A stretch of DNA of 40,016 nt from Alphaproteobacteria bacterium (GTDB taxonomy: Bacteria > Pseudomonadota > Alphaproteobacteria > Micavibrionales > Micavibrionaceae), in the NCBI GenBank assembly GCA_028282385.1, contig JANQIB010000135.1:1-40016 (forward strand), written 5' to 3'. The notes beneath the pieces were generated by a model. That model saw only the letters and a list, made by a program, of their open reading frames with translations, searched no databases and was not told the DNA's origin. Position 1 is the stretch's first letter. Each line of letters opens with the position of its first letter. Shown here piece after piece: positions 8,486 to 16,694 of the stretch. A program made the position numbers and the translations under genes.

Positions 8486-8501
8486 TGCAAGGATAGTGCC
8501 A
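8486..8501 (-). promoter_or_regulatory. Sigma-54 promoter for flgKL
   Basis: On the minus strand the sequence TGGCACTATCCTTGCA matches the sigma-54 consensus TGGCAC-N5-TTGCW, with GG and GC at the correct 10 bp separation. It lies about 50 nt upstream of the flgK ATG and just after the end of the preceding gene. Late flagellar genes are RpoN-dependent in several alphaproteobacteria, which fits. An enhancer-binding site was not identified. Confidence 0.75.
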
Positions 8502-8554
8502 GTCCAAAGCTGAATTCTTATGGAATTTTAAGGGTCTGAAGTTAGTCGTCCGGA

Positions 8555-10537
8555 TTAATTCCGCCGTCTGGGTGGACCACCACCGCCGCCAAGTTTCCGG
8601 CGGATGTCGTCCATAACCTCAGCCTGGTATTCACGGATGCGGATTTCCAAAATCATGGAGAGCAGCATCTCCCGGCGCATCATCGCTTCATGAATATCGC
8701 GGTCCTGCATCAGCTTAATCGCACGCATCGCAGCCCGCATCCGTTTTACATTCGCCGGTTTGTCATACAGGTTCACAACAAAATTTGGATGCTGATAGAT
8801 CTTCTTGGTCAGAACTTCCATTTGCGCATGATAGCTTGGATTTTCACCGAACATTTTATCAATCTCAGTTTCTTCCAGACCGAACTCTTCTAGCAAAGCC
8901 CGAATAAACGGCATTGCCGTAGCTGTCTCCGGACTGGATGTTTTCTCTGCAATAATATTGGCGATTGTGTTCCGGGCAAGTCCACGTACTGCAATGATTG
9001 AACGCATATTTTGCAAAGGTTGGCTCATATTTTTGAGTTGCGTCTTGGCAGGTGGAATCTCCGGGAATGGCTCGTTATAAAAAAGATTATTCAAAAGTGC
9101 GAGTAAAGCTGCCTCTTCTTCGTTCGGCTCGCCACCTTCCACAAAATCAATATCAAGCGTCAGCGGCGCAGACACACGTTGTGTGTAATCAACACCTGCA
9201 TTTTTCCATTCTGCCGTAGCCTTGGAATCCTTACACAGATTTTTCATCCCATCGCCGGCATCTTCTTTATTACAATGCGTTTCAGCAAAGTGTTTCAGAC
9301 GGCTCTTATAATCGCTTGTATCGCTTTCCAGTGTGATCACACGCCCTGAGATCGTCTCCCGGTCCATTAACCTGTTGGCCACTGTGACTTGTGTCATGTC
9401 CGCATGTTTTTCACTTTCAGCCAAGTGGCGAACAAAAGTCCCGACACGGCACATTTGCGCGGACGGATGATAATCCTTATGCGCCTGCGCGGTCAGACGC
9501 TGAAACTCGCGCTGCACTTCAAGCTGGTGCTTGGCGTCAAAGAGCATCCCCACACCCATAACCTGGTCAACCATCGTTGCTGTAAGCTGAGAAGTCATCA
9601 TTTGCAATGTAGCTACCCAGACATGTCTCAAACCTTCAGCAAAGTTTGATTTTTGGATAGGACCTGGCGGCTGACGAGTAACCGGTGGCCCAATATGAGC
9701 CGGACCATGACCAACAAGATCGATAGGGACCTCGCCTTCAACTAAAGGATATTCTTTTGGTGTACATTCTTCGCCTGGAACAGGTTTGCCACCATGCTTA
9801 CAAACATAGTAGAGTCGGCTGGTTCCATAGCCGCCGTTCTTTTTGCAATTATGCGACGGCGAATCATCTATATCTGCACCTCCAGTCAGCGTATTACAGA
9901 CCCCTCCGGCACCACCAATATGTGCACCAGCCAAAATTCCTGACGGTGTGACTTTGCATGTCAGTGTTTTTACACCACTTTTTGTGCATTGATGCCCCGT
10001 TACTTCCTGACCAATGGTTGCCCAACAATCCGGTTTTTTGGTCTTAATATATTTCAAGTTTTCCGTAGTGAACTCATCCATCATGGCTTCTTGGACGGGA
10101 CCGCATTCTTCTGTCGCCAGACCGACCCCTTTTTTACACATGGTTTTACATCTTTGATCTGCCTGTTTATAAGAATCAAGCCCTTTGGCAGTACCCGGCA
10201 TAAACTGGTACATTCCGGTTGCACATGTACTTGTATTAACCGCCGTATAACCGCCGCTTCCCTTCGATTCCGTTTGGAATAAAGAATTTTTGTATTCCGT
10301 CCAATCGCACTCTTCCCCCTTACCGCTATCATCGCCACCACTGCTCGAACTGCTGCCACTGCTTGATGTTCCACTGGAAGCCGGGATGATTTTTGATCTG
10401 GTGATCTCAAAAAACCGATCAATTCTTTGCAGCTCAACAGAAGCATCCATAGCGTATGCTTCTACCGGTCGGAGGGTAGAGTTAGCTGTAAATAAAAAAC
10501 AAAATACTGCAAAAACGGATAAGTATTTTACGTTCAC
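8555..10537 (-). CDS. Secreted HKDYHPS-family paralogue A with lysozyme-like (SLT) domain
   Basis: Starting at GTG 10537 (preceded by AAAGGAGG and overlapping the upstream stop as GTGA), this 660-residue protein has a signal peptide, a Ser/Gly linker (54-72) and a transglycosylase-like domain (about 76-260). Its probable catalytic residue is E90 in FQTESKG, followed by TCATGMYQFMPGTA and a late GGYGTSRLYY. The domain is rich in cysteine, as expected for an exported protein. The C-terminal half is the domain shared by five neighbours: MTSQLTA, LFDAKHQLEVQ, AQAHKDYHPS, FGENPSYHAQMEVLTKKIY, LYDKPANV and LMQDRDIHEA. It ends in a Gly/Pro/Arg tail. Last gene of the operon. The family function is unknown; cell-wall cleavage by the N-terminal module is inferred from its motifs. 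Confidence 0.88.
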   Translation of the reverse strand: MNVKYLSVFAVFCFLFTANSTLRPVEAYAMDASVELQRIDRFFEITRSKIIPASSGTSSSGSSSSSGGDDSGKGEECDWTEYKNSLFQTESKGSGGYTAVNTSTCATGMYQFMPGTAKGLDSYKQADQRCKTMCKKGVGLATEECGPVQEAMMDEFTTENLKYIKTKKPDCWATIGQEVTGHQCTKSGVKTLTCKVTPSGILAGAHIGGAGGVCNTLTGGADIDDSPSHNCKKNGGYGTSRLYYVCKHGGKPVPGEECTPKEYPLVEGEVPIDLVGHGPAHIGPPVTRQPPGPIQKSNFAEGLRHVWVATLQMMTSQLTATMVDQVMGVGMLFDAKHQLEVQREFQRLTAQAHKDYHPSAQMCRVGTFVRHLAESEKHADMTQVTVANRLMDRETISGRVITLESDTSDYKSRLKHFAETHCNKEDAGDGMKNLCKDSKATAEWKNAGVDYTQRVSAPLTLDIDFVEGGEPNEEEAALLALLNNLFYNEPFPEIPPAKTQLKNMSQPLQNMRSIIAVRGLARNTIANIIAEKTSSPETATAMPFIRALLEEFGLEETEIDKMFGENPSYHAQMEVLTKKIYQHPNFVVNLYDKPANVKRMRAAMRAIKLMQDRDIHEAMMRREMLLSMILEIRIREYQAEVMDDIRRKLGGGGGPPRRRN

Positions 10538-11124
10538 ACCGCCTCCTTTCCGCCCGCCACATGGCATAAAGAAGCCGGGCCTGTGCCACCACTTTCCGGC
10601 CAGTTCAGGCACAGCAATGACGGTACTTCTTCATCAGGGACAGACAGATTAAATTCAAGGCGCCCGGCCCAATCGGCAGGAACGCGATCTTCTACGATAT
10701 GACCGTCATGGGTCAGCGAAACAGGCAGGCGCGGTTCATACCCGGCAAGTATAATACGCGCCAGACCACGCTTTTGATTAACATCAATGACAACATCACG
10801 AATATCAACAGTGCTGCCGCTTAATCTGAAACTCAAACGGTAAGAAGACTCTAAAAGACCTGTTTCAATCTTAAAATCACCCGGTCTGTTTTTATGGACC
10901 AAAAGATGACGCGGCGGTTGATCCGGCTGTAAAAGCTGTACGCGGATACCTGCATCTGCACCAAGCCCTGTGATTTTATTTTTCATGTCCAGCCCGGCAT
11001 TCATTTCTGTGTGATCATTTCCGGTTTTAACAAAAAACAGTCCGGCACCAAGCAACATAGCCATGACAACGACCGTAAAGACCGTTGCCCGTTTCATTTT
11101 ATGTCTATGTTGTTGCATTTCCAT
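10534..11124 (-). CDS. Single-pass membrane protein with periplasmic domain, unknown function
   Basis: This 196-residue protein has one transmembrane helix at about residues 13-32 after a short His/Lys-rich cytoplasmic start, then a periplasmic domain of about 160 residues that looks beta-rich. The ATG at 11124 is chosen because AGGA lies 5 nt upstream and the preceding gene ends 7 nt away; a longer frame upstream would overlap that gene. Its TGA overlaps the GTG of paralogue A by 4 nt, so the two are probably translationally coupled. Two cysteines (LLCLNWP and SLCHVAG) near the C-terminus could form a disulfide. It is the only member of the six-gene operon without the shared helical domain, and might anchor or assemble the others (inference). 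Confidence 0.8.
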   Translation of the reverse strand: MEMQQHRHKMKRATVFTVVVMAMLLGAGLFFVKTGNDHTEMNAGLDMKNKITGLGADAGIRVQLLQPDQPPRHLLVHKNRPGDFKIETGLLESSYRLSFRLSGSTVDIRDVVIDVNQKRGLARIILAGYEPRLPVSLTHDGHIVEDRVPADWAGRLEFNLSVPDEEVPSLLCLNWPESGGTGPASLCHVAGGKEAV

Positions 11125-11131
11125 TTTTATC

Positions 11132-13108
11132 CTAATTTCCTCCCGGCCGTTTACGCAGCACGCCTTTTTGCTCAAGCGCATCAAGTTCAGTTGCAACAGC
11201 GGCAGCATCATCAAGCAAATACATTTCCAAAAGCGTTGCGAGCGTTGCTTCTGCGCGAAGCTGGCTGCGGTAAATATCGCGTTTTTGAATATTGTCGAGC
11301 GCCTTCATCGCGGTAAACTGGCGGGCGACATTGACCGGCTTATCATAAAGTTCAGAATAAAATTGCGGGCGTTGATAAAGCTTTTTGGTTAAAAGCTCCA
11401 TCTGCGCGTAATAACTTGGCCTGTCCCCCAGCATCAATTCAATCTCTTCATCCGGAATCCCCATATTCTTCAGGATCGCTTCCATATAGGGCTGGACTTC
11501 TTTCCCGCCCTGCGCGCGCATTCCGGCAATAGCAGCAAAGCTGTTATGCGCAACAGACCGCTTGGCTGCCAACGCCCGGATATCCATATAAGCCTCACCA
11601 CCGCCGGTTTTATATTGGCCATTTTCAAATGCCAAATACAGTTCTGAAAGCTTCATCGGCGGTTCATGACCGTAAAGATTGGCCGCCAGGGCGAGCAGAT
11701 CTTCCTCATCATCTTCTACCTTGTCCTCCGTGAAATCGACTGTCAGACTGTGGCGGCGATCGATTGTACGGGTATAATCAATATCCTTGTTCCAGCGCGC
11801 CGGATCTTTCCCGCCCGAACCGCATAACGGCTTTAACCCGTTCCCGTTATCATCCGGATTACAATAAACTTCACGGAAAGATTTCAAACGGCTGACCGAA
11901 TCAACAGTGACCCCGTTTGTGACAATATCCCCGGACAGCAGACTTCTTTGTAGATTGCGTGCCGCCAGTGCAAGCTGTGTAAATTCAGCATTTCTGTCTG
12001 CCATCGCCAAAGAGCGTGTATTAGTTCCAAACTCACAAACGCCTGTGCTGGGATGATACTCTTTATGCGCCTGCGCACGAAGCTTTTGGAATAAAAGCTG
12101 CGTTTCCAGCTGGTGCTTGGCATCTAAAATACTGCCAACAAGCAAAGTCTGATATGTCGCAGCAGCCGTTAGCTGCTCGGTCATATGAGTCATTGCCGGC
12201 AGCATATGACCTTCCCAAACAATTTTAACGAGCCAGAATCTATGGAGAATAAATTCGTCAGTAATCCATGGAATTGTTCCTTTAGTTCCCTGCAGAGTCT
12301 GAACCGTTGAAGTACAGCCACAATCATTACCACACGCGCTTTTCAAAGCATTACAACAGATACACCCCCCTCTCCCGGAAGAAGAAGAGGAACTTCCAGA
12401 AGAAGATGATGAAGATGATGATGAAGATGATGTCGAATCTGGGGTTGTTGGCGTTGCTGTTGACGTTGGAAAAAGCGTACCTAAAATTCTGTCAATAATC
12501 GGATTACCTGTTTTTGGTGTTGTGGTAGTAGTCGCCGACATTGTGCCTGGACTTGCTCCTGCCAAACCACCAGAGCTTCCTGATAGAAGAGCTTTGGGGT
12601 TCCCTCCTAAGAGGGTGTTATTGGAACCCGGCCCTGTCAGTACAGAACTGGAACTTGTTCCTAATGGATTTACACTTATCCCACCAGGGCCGATAGAAAT
12701 TGATGGGCCAGAACTTGTACCCAATGGACTTGTTCCTGAACTCGTTCCAAGCGGAGAGGATCCGGAGCTGGTGCCATAGGGCGTGATGCCCGAGCTTGAC
12801 CCGAACCTGATCCCACCGGAACTTGATCCAAATGTAAGCGGGCTGGAACCTGATCCAAAAAATGTCTGATTTGTTCCGGGAAAAACAGTTCGAAGAGCTG
12901 TATTCGCAACAAAACCAAAAACCGAATTATTTGAAAATGTCGGTACAAATGTGTTTGAAGGTGTCGTCACTGTTGGGTTTGTTATCGTCGTTGTTTTAGG
13001 AGAAGAAGCTTTTGGTTTAGCCTGCTCGGCCACAACGCTGTTCACAGGCCCATGAACAACCAACATTACAAAACACAAAAAGATGAGGAAAAGAGTGCGT
13101 TTTATCAT
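11132..13108 (-). CDS. Secreted HKDYHPS-family paralogue B with Gly/Ser repeat region
   Basis: This 658-residue protein has a signal peptide (about 1-27), then about 200 residues of low-complexity Ser/Gly/Pro/Thr. That stretch contains short repeats such as SPLGTSSG and FGSSSG, and a polyserine stretch near residues 225-240. A cysteine-rich segment GGCICCN...CGNDCGC follows. The C-terminal domain of about 400 residues is shared with its neighbours: MTEQLTA, LDAKHQLETQ, AQAHKEYHPSTGVCEFGT, YCNPDDNGNGLKPLC, DIDYTRTI, PSYYAQMELLTKKLY and ELYDKPVNV. Its ending, LDALEQKGVLRK, matches paralogue C most closely, which suggests a recent duplication. It overlaps the upstream gene by 4 nt. The function is unknown; the repeat stalk suggests surface display. 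Confidence 0.88.
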   Translation of the reverse strand: MIKRTLFLIFLCFVMLVVHGPVNSVVAEQAKPKASSPKTTTITNPTVTTPSNTFVPTFSNNSVFGFVANTALRTVFPGTNQTFFGSGSSPLTFGSSSGGIRFGSSSGITPYGTSSGSSPLGTSSGTSPLGTSSGPSISIGPGGISVNPLGTSSSSVLTGPGSNNTLLGGNPKALLSGSSGGLAGASPGTMSATTTTTPKTGNPIIDRILGTLFPTSTATPTTPDSTSSSSSSSSSSSGSSSSSSGRGGCICCNALKSACGNDCGCTSTVQTLQGTKGTIPWITDEFILHRFWLVKIVWEGHMLPAMTHMTEQLTAAATYQTLLVGSILDAKHQLETQLLFQKLRAQAHKEYHPSTGVCEFGTNTRSLAMADRNAEFTQLALAARNLQRSLLSGDIVTNGVTVDSVSRLKSFREVYCNPDDNGNGLKPLCGSGGKDPARWNKDIDYTRTIDRRHSLTVDFTEDKVEDDEEDLLALAANLYGHEPPMKLSELYLAFENGQYKTGGGEAYMDIRALAAKRSVAHNSFAAIAGMRAQGGKEVQPYMEAILKNMGIPDEEIELMLGDRPSYYAQMELLTKKLYQRPQFYSELYDKPVNVARQFTAMKALDNIQKRDIYRSQLRAEATLATLLEMYLLDDAAAVATELDALEQKGVLRKRPGGN

Positions 13109-14499
13109 TTCTTTCTAAGCACTCCTTTCTGATCCAACCGGTCAAGTTCAGTTTCAACTTCACGCTGAATATCAATCAGGGACGCCTCAACCATTGTCGC
13201 ATAAAGCGCTTCTGTGCGTAAAAGAGCGCGGTAAATATCACGTTTTTGCATGAGCTCAATTGCCTGCACGGCGACCTCTTTCCGGTGCACGTTGGCTGGC
13301 TTATCAAGCAGCTCGGTATAGAAAACCGGGTTCTGATAGATTTTCTTGGTCAGCACTTCCATCTGCGCAAAATAGCTCGGCTTTTCACCAAGCAGCTTAA
13401 TAATCTCATCATCACTCAGTGAATCGCCGCCCAGTTCTTTTAAGACGGCATAAATAAAGGTTTTGCCTTCTTCATTCCCTTCGGCTTTTTCCGCCGCAAT
13501 TGCAGCAATTGAATTCTGGGCAACAGACCGTTTGGCCGTCAACGCTCTGGAATCCATATAAACCCAGGAATTTTCTGATGGCTCATTCTTTTTTGTCAGC
13601 AACACTTTTCTATCAAGTTTTGGCAAAGGATCGCTGTAAAAGAGATTTGCCGTCAGCGCTAAAACGTCTTGCTCATCTTCTGTTGTCGGCGCCACACTGT
13701 TCGGCGTAAAATCCAGCTCCAGTGTGAGCGGCGTTCCAACCGTATGAGCATAATGAATATCCTTGTTGTACCGTTTCTTGTCTGCTTGACTGTCCGTGCA
13801 AAGATTTTCCAGGCCATATCCATCATCTTCACTAAACCCACCATCAGACGGATTGCAGTACGTTTCAACGAAGTTATTCAGGCGAGTCCACATATCGGAT
13901 TCATCACCATTCTCACTGGTGGTTGTTCCTGTCAGGTTTTGGCGTTCATTCATCCGGTTTGCCAGGCCGAGTTTAACCGCATTCGTTTTGCGCTGTGCTG
14001 ACGCCAGATCACGCGCCACAGTTCCAAATTCACATAGCCCTTCTGACGGATGGTAATCTTTATGCGCCTGCGCGGTCATTTTCTGGAATACTCTTTGCGT
14101 TTCCATCTGGTGTTTGGCATCCAGAAGCGTAGCAATCATCATCACCTGATCAACAGCCGCCGCTGTAAACTGGCTTGCCATCACTGCCAGCATTTCCAAA
14201 AGACCGGCATTGCGGTCACGGATCGAAGCATCTCCGCTTTTGCTCATCACACCGGGCCGTTTATCTCCGAAGAAAATCTCAACCATCCATAAACGGTGAA
14301 CTTCAAAAGCTTTCGTGATATGCTTCATTGTCACATCTCTTTGTAAATCAGATGTGCACACACAGGTACTTGCACATTGTGCAATCACACCGCAACAATT
14401 TGCACAATTACAGATATTCGCATGAACCTGTTTGGTTGTTCCCAAAACAGTGAATGAGAAAATACTTAGAAACAATATCAAAGACATTATAAATCTCAT
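13105..14499 (-). CDS. Secreted HKDYHPS-family paralogue C (minimal form)
   Basis: At 464 residues this is the shortest of the five paralogues and defines the core domain. A signal peptide ending near QVHA is followed by a compact cysteine cluster (ICNCANCCGVIAQCASTCVC), then directly by the shared domain. Core motifs are MASQFTAAAVDQVMMIATLL, DAKHQMETQ, AQAHKDYHPSEGLCEFGT, a YCNPSD...LC pair, DIHYAHTVGTPLTLELDF, KPSYFAQMEVLTKKIY, LLDKPANV and LMQKRDIYRALLRTEA. The domain is predicted by eye to be mostly helical, with no transmembrane segment. Both ends overlap neighbouring genes by 4 nt. The function is unknown. Confidence 0.88.
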   Translation of the reverse strand: MRFIMSLILFLSIFSFTVLGTTKQVHANICNCANCCGVIAQCASTCVCTSDLQRDVTMKHITKAFEVHRLWMVEIFFGDKRPGVMSKSGDASIRDRNAGLLEMLAVMASQFTAAAVDQVMMIATLLDAKHQMETQRVFQKMTAQAHKDYHPSEGLCEFGTVARDLASAQRKTNAVKLGLANRMNERQNLTGTTTSENGDESDMWTRLNNFVETYCNPSDGGFSEDDGYGLENLCTDSQADKKRYNKDIHYAHTVGTPLTLELDFTPNSVAPTTEDEQDVLALTANLFYSDPLPKLDRKVLLTKKNEPSENSWVYMDSRALTAKRSVAQNSIAAIAAEKAEGNEEGKTFIYAVLKELGGDSLSDDEIIKLLGEKPSYFAQMEVLTKKIYQNPVFYTELLDKPANVHRKEVAVQAIELMQKRDIYRALLRTEALYATMVEASLIDIQREVETELDRLDQKGVLRKK

Positions 14500-16694
14500 T
14501 GATTCGCCTCCCTGACATCATCATTCAGATTCTTAAATTTAAGCTGCAAACGGCGATGCTCATCCTGCAGCATTTGCTCGAGAATAACTGCCATCGTGGC
14601 CTCGGAGCGTAAAATGCTTTTATACAAATCGCGGTCCTGCATCACACCGATTGCCCGCAAAGCAAGATTTTTACGGTCAACATTTGACGGTTTATCATAC
14701 AGCTCGGTATAGAAATTCGGATTGGTATAGGCTTTCTTTGTGAGTACTTCCATCTGTGCAAAATAACTCGGATATTTACCAAGCAGATCATCAATATCAT
14801 CTTCTGAGATGCCAAGCTCAATCACCAGTTTTTTTGCAAATGGCGCCACTTCAGGATCTCCGGAAGCCCTCATGGCAATCAAAGCCGCCAATGAGTTTGC
14901 GGCAACTGAGCGTTTTGCAGAAATAGCGCGCGCCTTCATATATTGATTGACAGCTTCCTGGCGAACTCTTCCATCTGACGCCGCTAAAATCGATTTTCCA
15001 ACTTTCGGAAACAGGTCATGCCCCAGGAGATTAGCCGTCAGGGCTGTCATTCTTTCTGTATCTTTTGTTGCTGACGATCCGCCGCTTGAAGAATTATTGT
15101 TCAACGAGTTCCCCGGCGATTTGAAATCAAGATCAAGGGTTAATTTTGTTTCAACAGAGCGGGTGAAATCCACATCCGTATTCCGCATATCTCTTTTACC
15201 GCCGCCGGGGCATAAAAGCTTCAGCCCGTTTCCGTTATCCTTAGGATTGCAGAATTTCTCAATAAAATTCTCAAGGCGGGAAGCCTTGTCAGATGAAACG
15301 CCATCCTGCGCCGCATTCTTACCCGACAGCAATAAACGCTGCATCATTTGCTGCGACAAACCAATGTGAGTTAGATCAGATAGACGTTCGGAAGCAGCTA
15401 ATGAACGGACATTCGTCCCGATTTTGCAAAGGCCTTCAGATGGGTGATAATCCTTATGCGCCTGCGCTTTCATGTGCTGGAACAGTCTTTGTGTTTCGAG
15501 CTGATGCTTGGCATCCAGCAAACGTCCAATCGCCTGAACCTGGTCAATACCAACAGCCGTTAACTGGCTGGTCATCATTTTTGCTGCACGTAAAATATGC
15601 TGATGGAAATAAGTATAGATAAGCCATTTACGGTGCTCTTCAAATTCGCTGTTTTCGCTATCTTTTTCATTTCCGTCAATCACGTCAACATGCGGACGGA
15701 TCCGGTCCTTATGATTAGACACAATCGTATCCGTGCACGGACAACAACCCGTATCACAACGGGCATTTTCCGTTCCAACGCCAGTAATAGTAATATTGCT
15801 GATAGCCTGAATATTTGTAGGGTTTTCATTACCCGGCCCACTTCCGGCAAAAGTTCCCTGGTTTGCATATTGCGAATAATCAGTCCCCTTACCAGCTGAG
15901 CACCCCCTGGAGCTATTGTCACCACTCTTTCCTCTTTTTTTAACCCCATCCTTGATCAGTTCCTGAAGAATATTTTTATCACAAAGATTTGCCGGCGAAC
16001 CACCTGTCGATACATCACATGTATTATTTGCCGCAAGACCCCATTCCCCCCAAACGCAGGGCGGATCGACTACTTCACCATCAATAATGATTTCATAATG
16101 GACGTGCGCTTTCGATTTATTACCGCCAGCATTTCCGGTAGAACCGTTAATCGCTTTTTGCGAATCGGAGTTGAACCCTTCTAGATGCGCATACCGGACA
16201 CAAACATCATTGCCTCCAGCAATTTCACTGCAATCAAACAGCATGAATGTTCCGTATCCTTTGTCTTTCCCGGAATTTTGTACGAAAAGAACGTAATCTC
16301 CATTATCAGCTTTTTTTCCATCGCACGCCCCCGTCGAACCATCCGCTTTACAGGGATAAATTTTACATCCTTGTGGCAAATCAACTTCTTTCCCGTGCGG
16401 CATAAACAGATCAATTCCAAAATGCGTACCGCTTGTATTTGGGCGACCACTTGCAAACTTACTGACATGCGTATGGGTCATATTTTTTGTCAACTGGCAA
16501 TCTTTACTAGGTGCCGATGTCCCTGGTTTACATTTCGACGATGTCGAAGGGCTCGGTATTGGATCGGTTGAAGGATTATTTGTATTTTCAGCGTTCAAAA
16601 GACCAGCTTGAACAGGCAAGGCATGTAAAAAAATAGAAGCCAGAAAAACAAAGCCAAAAACACGAAAACAGAGAGGAAAAGATATGGTCATCAT
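14496..16694 (-). CDS. Secreted HKDYHPS-family paralogue D with M23 (LytM) peptidase domain
   Basis: This 732-residue protein has a signal peptide ending near PVQA, a Pro/Ser/Thr linker, then an M23-type domain (about 70-215). The expected zinc and catalytic residues are present: H91 and D95 in THFGID, H170 in RYAHLEG, and H197/H199 in AHVHYE. M23 enzymes cut peptidoglycan cross-links, so this module is probably active. After another Cys-rich segment (CDTGCCPCTDT) comes the shared domain of about 400 residues, with MTSQLTAVGIDQVQAIGRLL, DAKHQLETQ, AQAHKDYHPSEGLCKIGT, FCNPKDNGNGLKLLC, YPSYFAQMEVLTKKAY and ELYDKPSNV. It overlaps both neighbours by 4 nt. The role of the shared domain is unknown. 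Confidence 0.9.
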   Translation of the reverse strand: MMTISFPLCFRVFGFVFLASIFLHALPVQAGLLNAENTNNPSTDPIPSPSTSSKCKPGTSAPSKDCQLTKNMTHTHVSKFASGRPNTSGTHFGIDLFMPHGKEVDLPQGCKIYPCKADGSTGACDGKKADNGDYVLFVQNSGKDKGYGTFMLFDCSEIAGGNDVCVRYAHLEGFNSDSQKAINGSTGNAGGNKSKAHVHYEIIIDGEVVDPPCVWGEWGLAANNTCDVSTGGSPANLCDKNILQELIKDGVKKRGKSGDNSSRGCSAGKGTDYSQYANQGTFAGSGPGNENPTNIQAISNITITGVGTENARCDTGCCPCTDTIVSNHKDRIRPHVDVIDGNEKDSENSEFEEHRKWLIYTYFHQHILRAAKMMTSQLTAVGIDQVQAIGRLLDAKHQLETQRLFQHMKAQAHKDYHPSEGLCKIGTNVRSLAASERLSDLTHIGLSQQMMQRLLLSGKNAAQDGVSSDKASRLENFIEKFCNPKDNGNGLKLLCPGGGKRDMRNTDVDFTRSVETKLTLDLDFKSPGNSLNNNSSSGGSSATKDTERMTALTANLLGHDLFPKVGKSILAASDGRVRQEAVNQYMKARAISAKRSVAANSLAALIAMRASGDPEVAPFAKKLVIELGISEDDIDDLLGKYPSYFAQMEVLTKKAYTNPNFYTELYDKPSNVDRKNLALRAIGVMQDRDLYKSILRSEATMAVILEQMLQDEHRRLQLKFKNLNDDVREANQ

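Noticed and set aside
10538..10612. ATG-like upstream start for paralogue A
   Set aside because: It would overlap the upstream membrane protein gene by over 70 nt and lacks a signal peptide start; GTG 10537 has AAAGGAGG and a 4 nt overlap.
12676..12948. Repeats in paralogue B as a CRISPR-like array
   Set aside because: The repeats are in-frame coding repeats (SPLGTSSG type) of irregular spacing without unique spacers.
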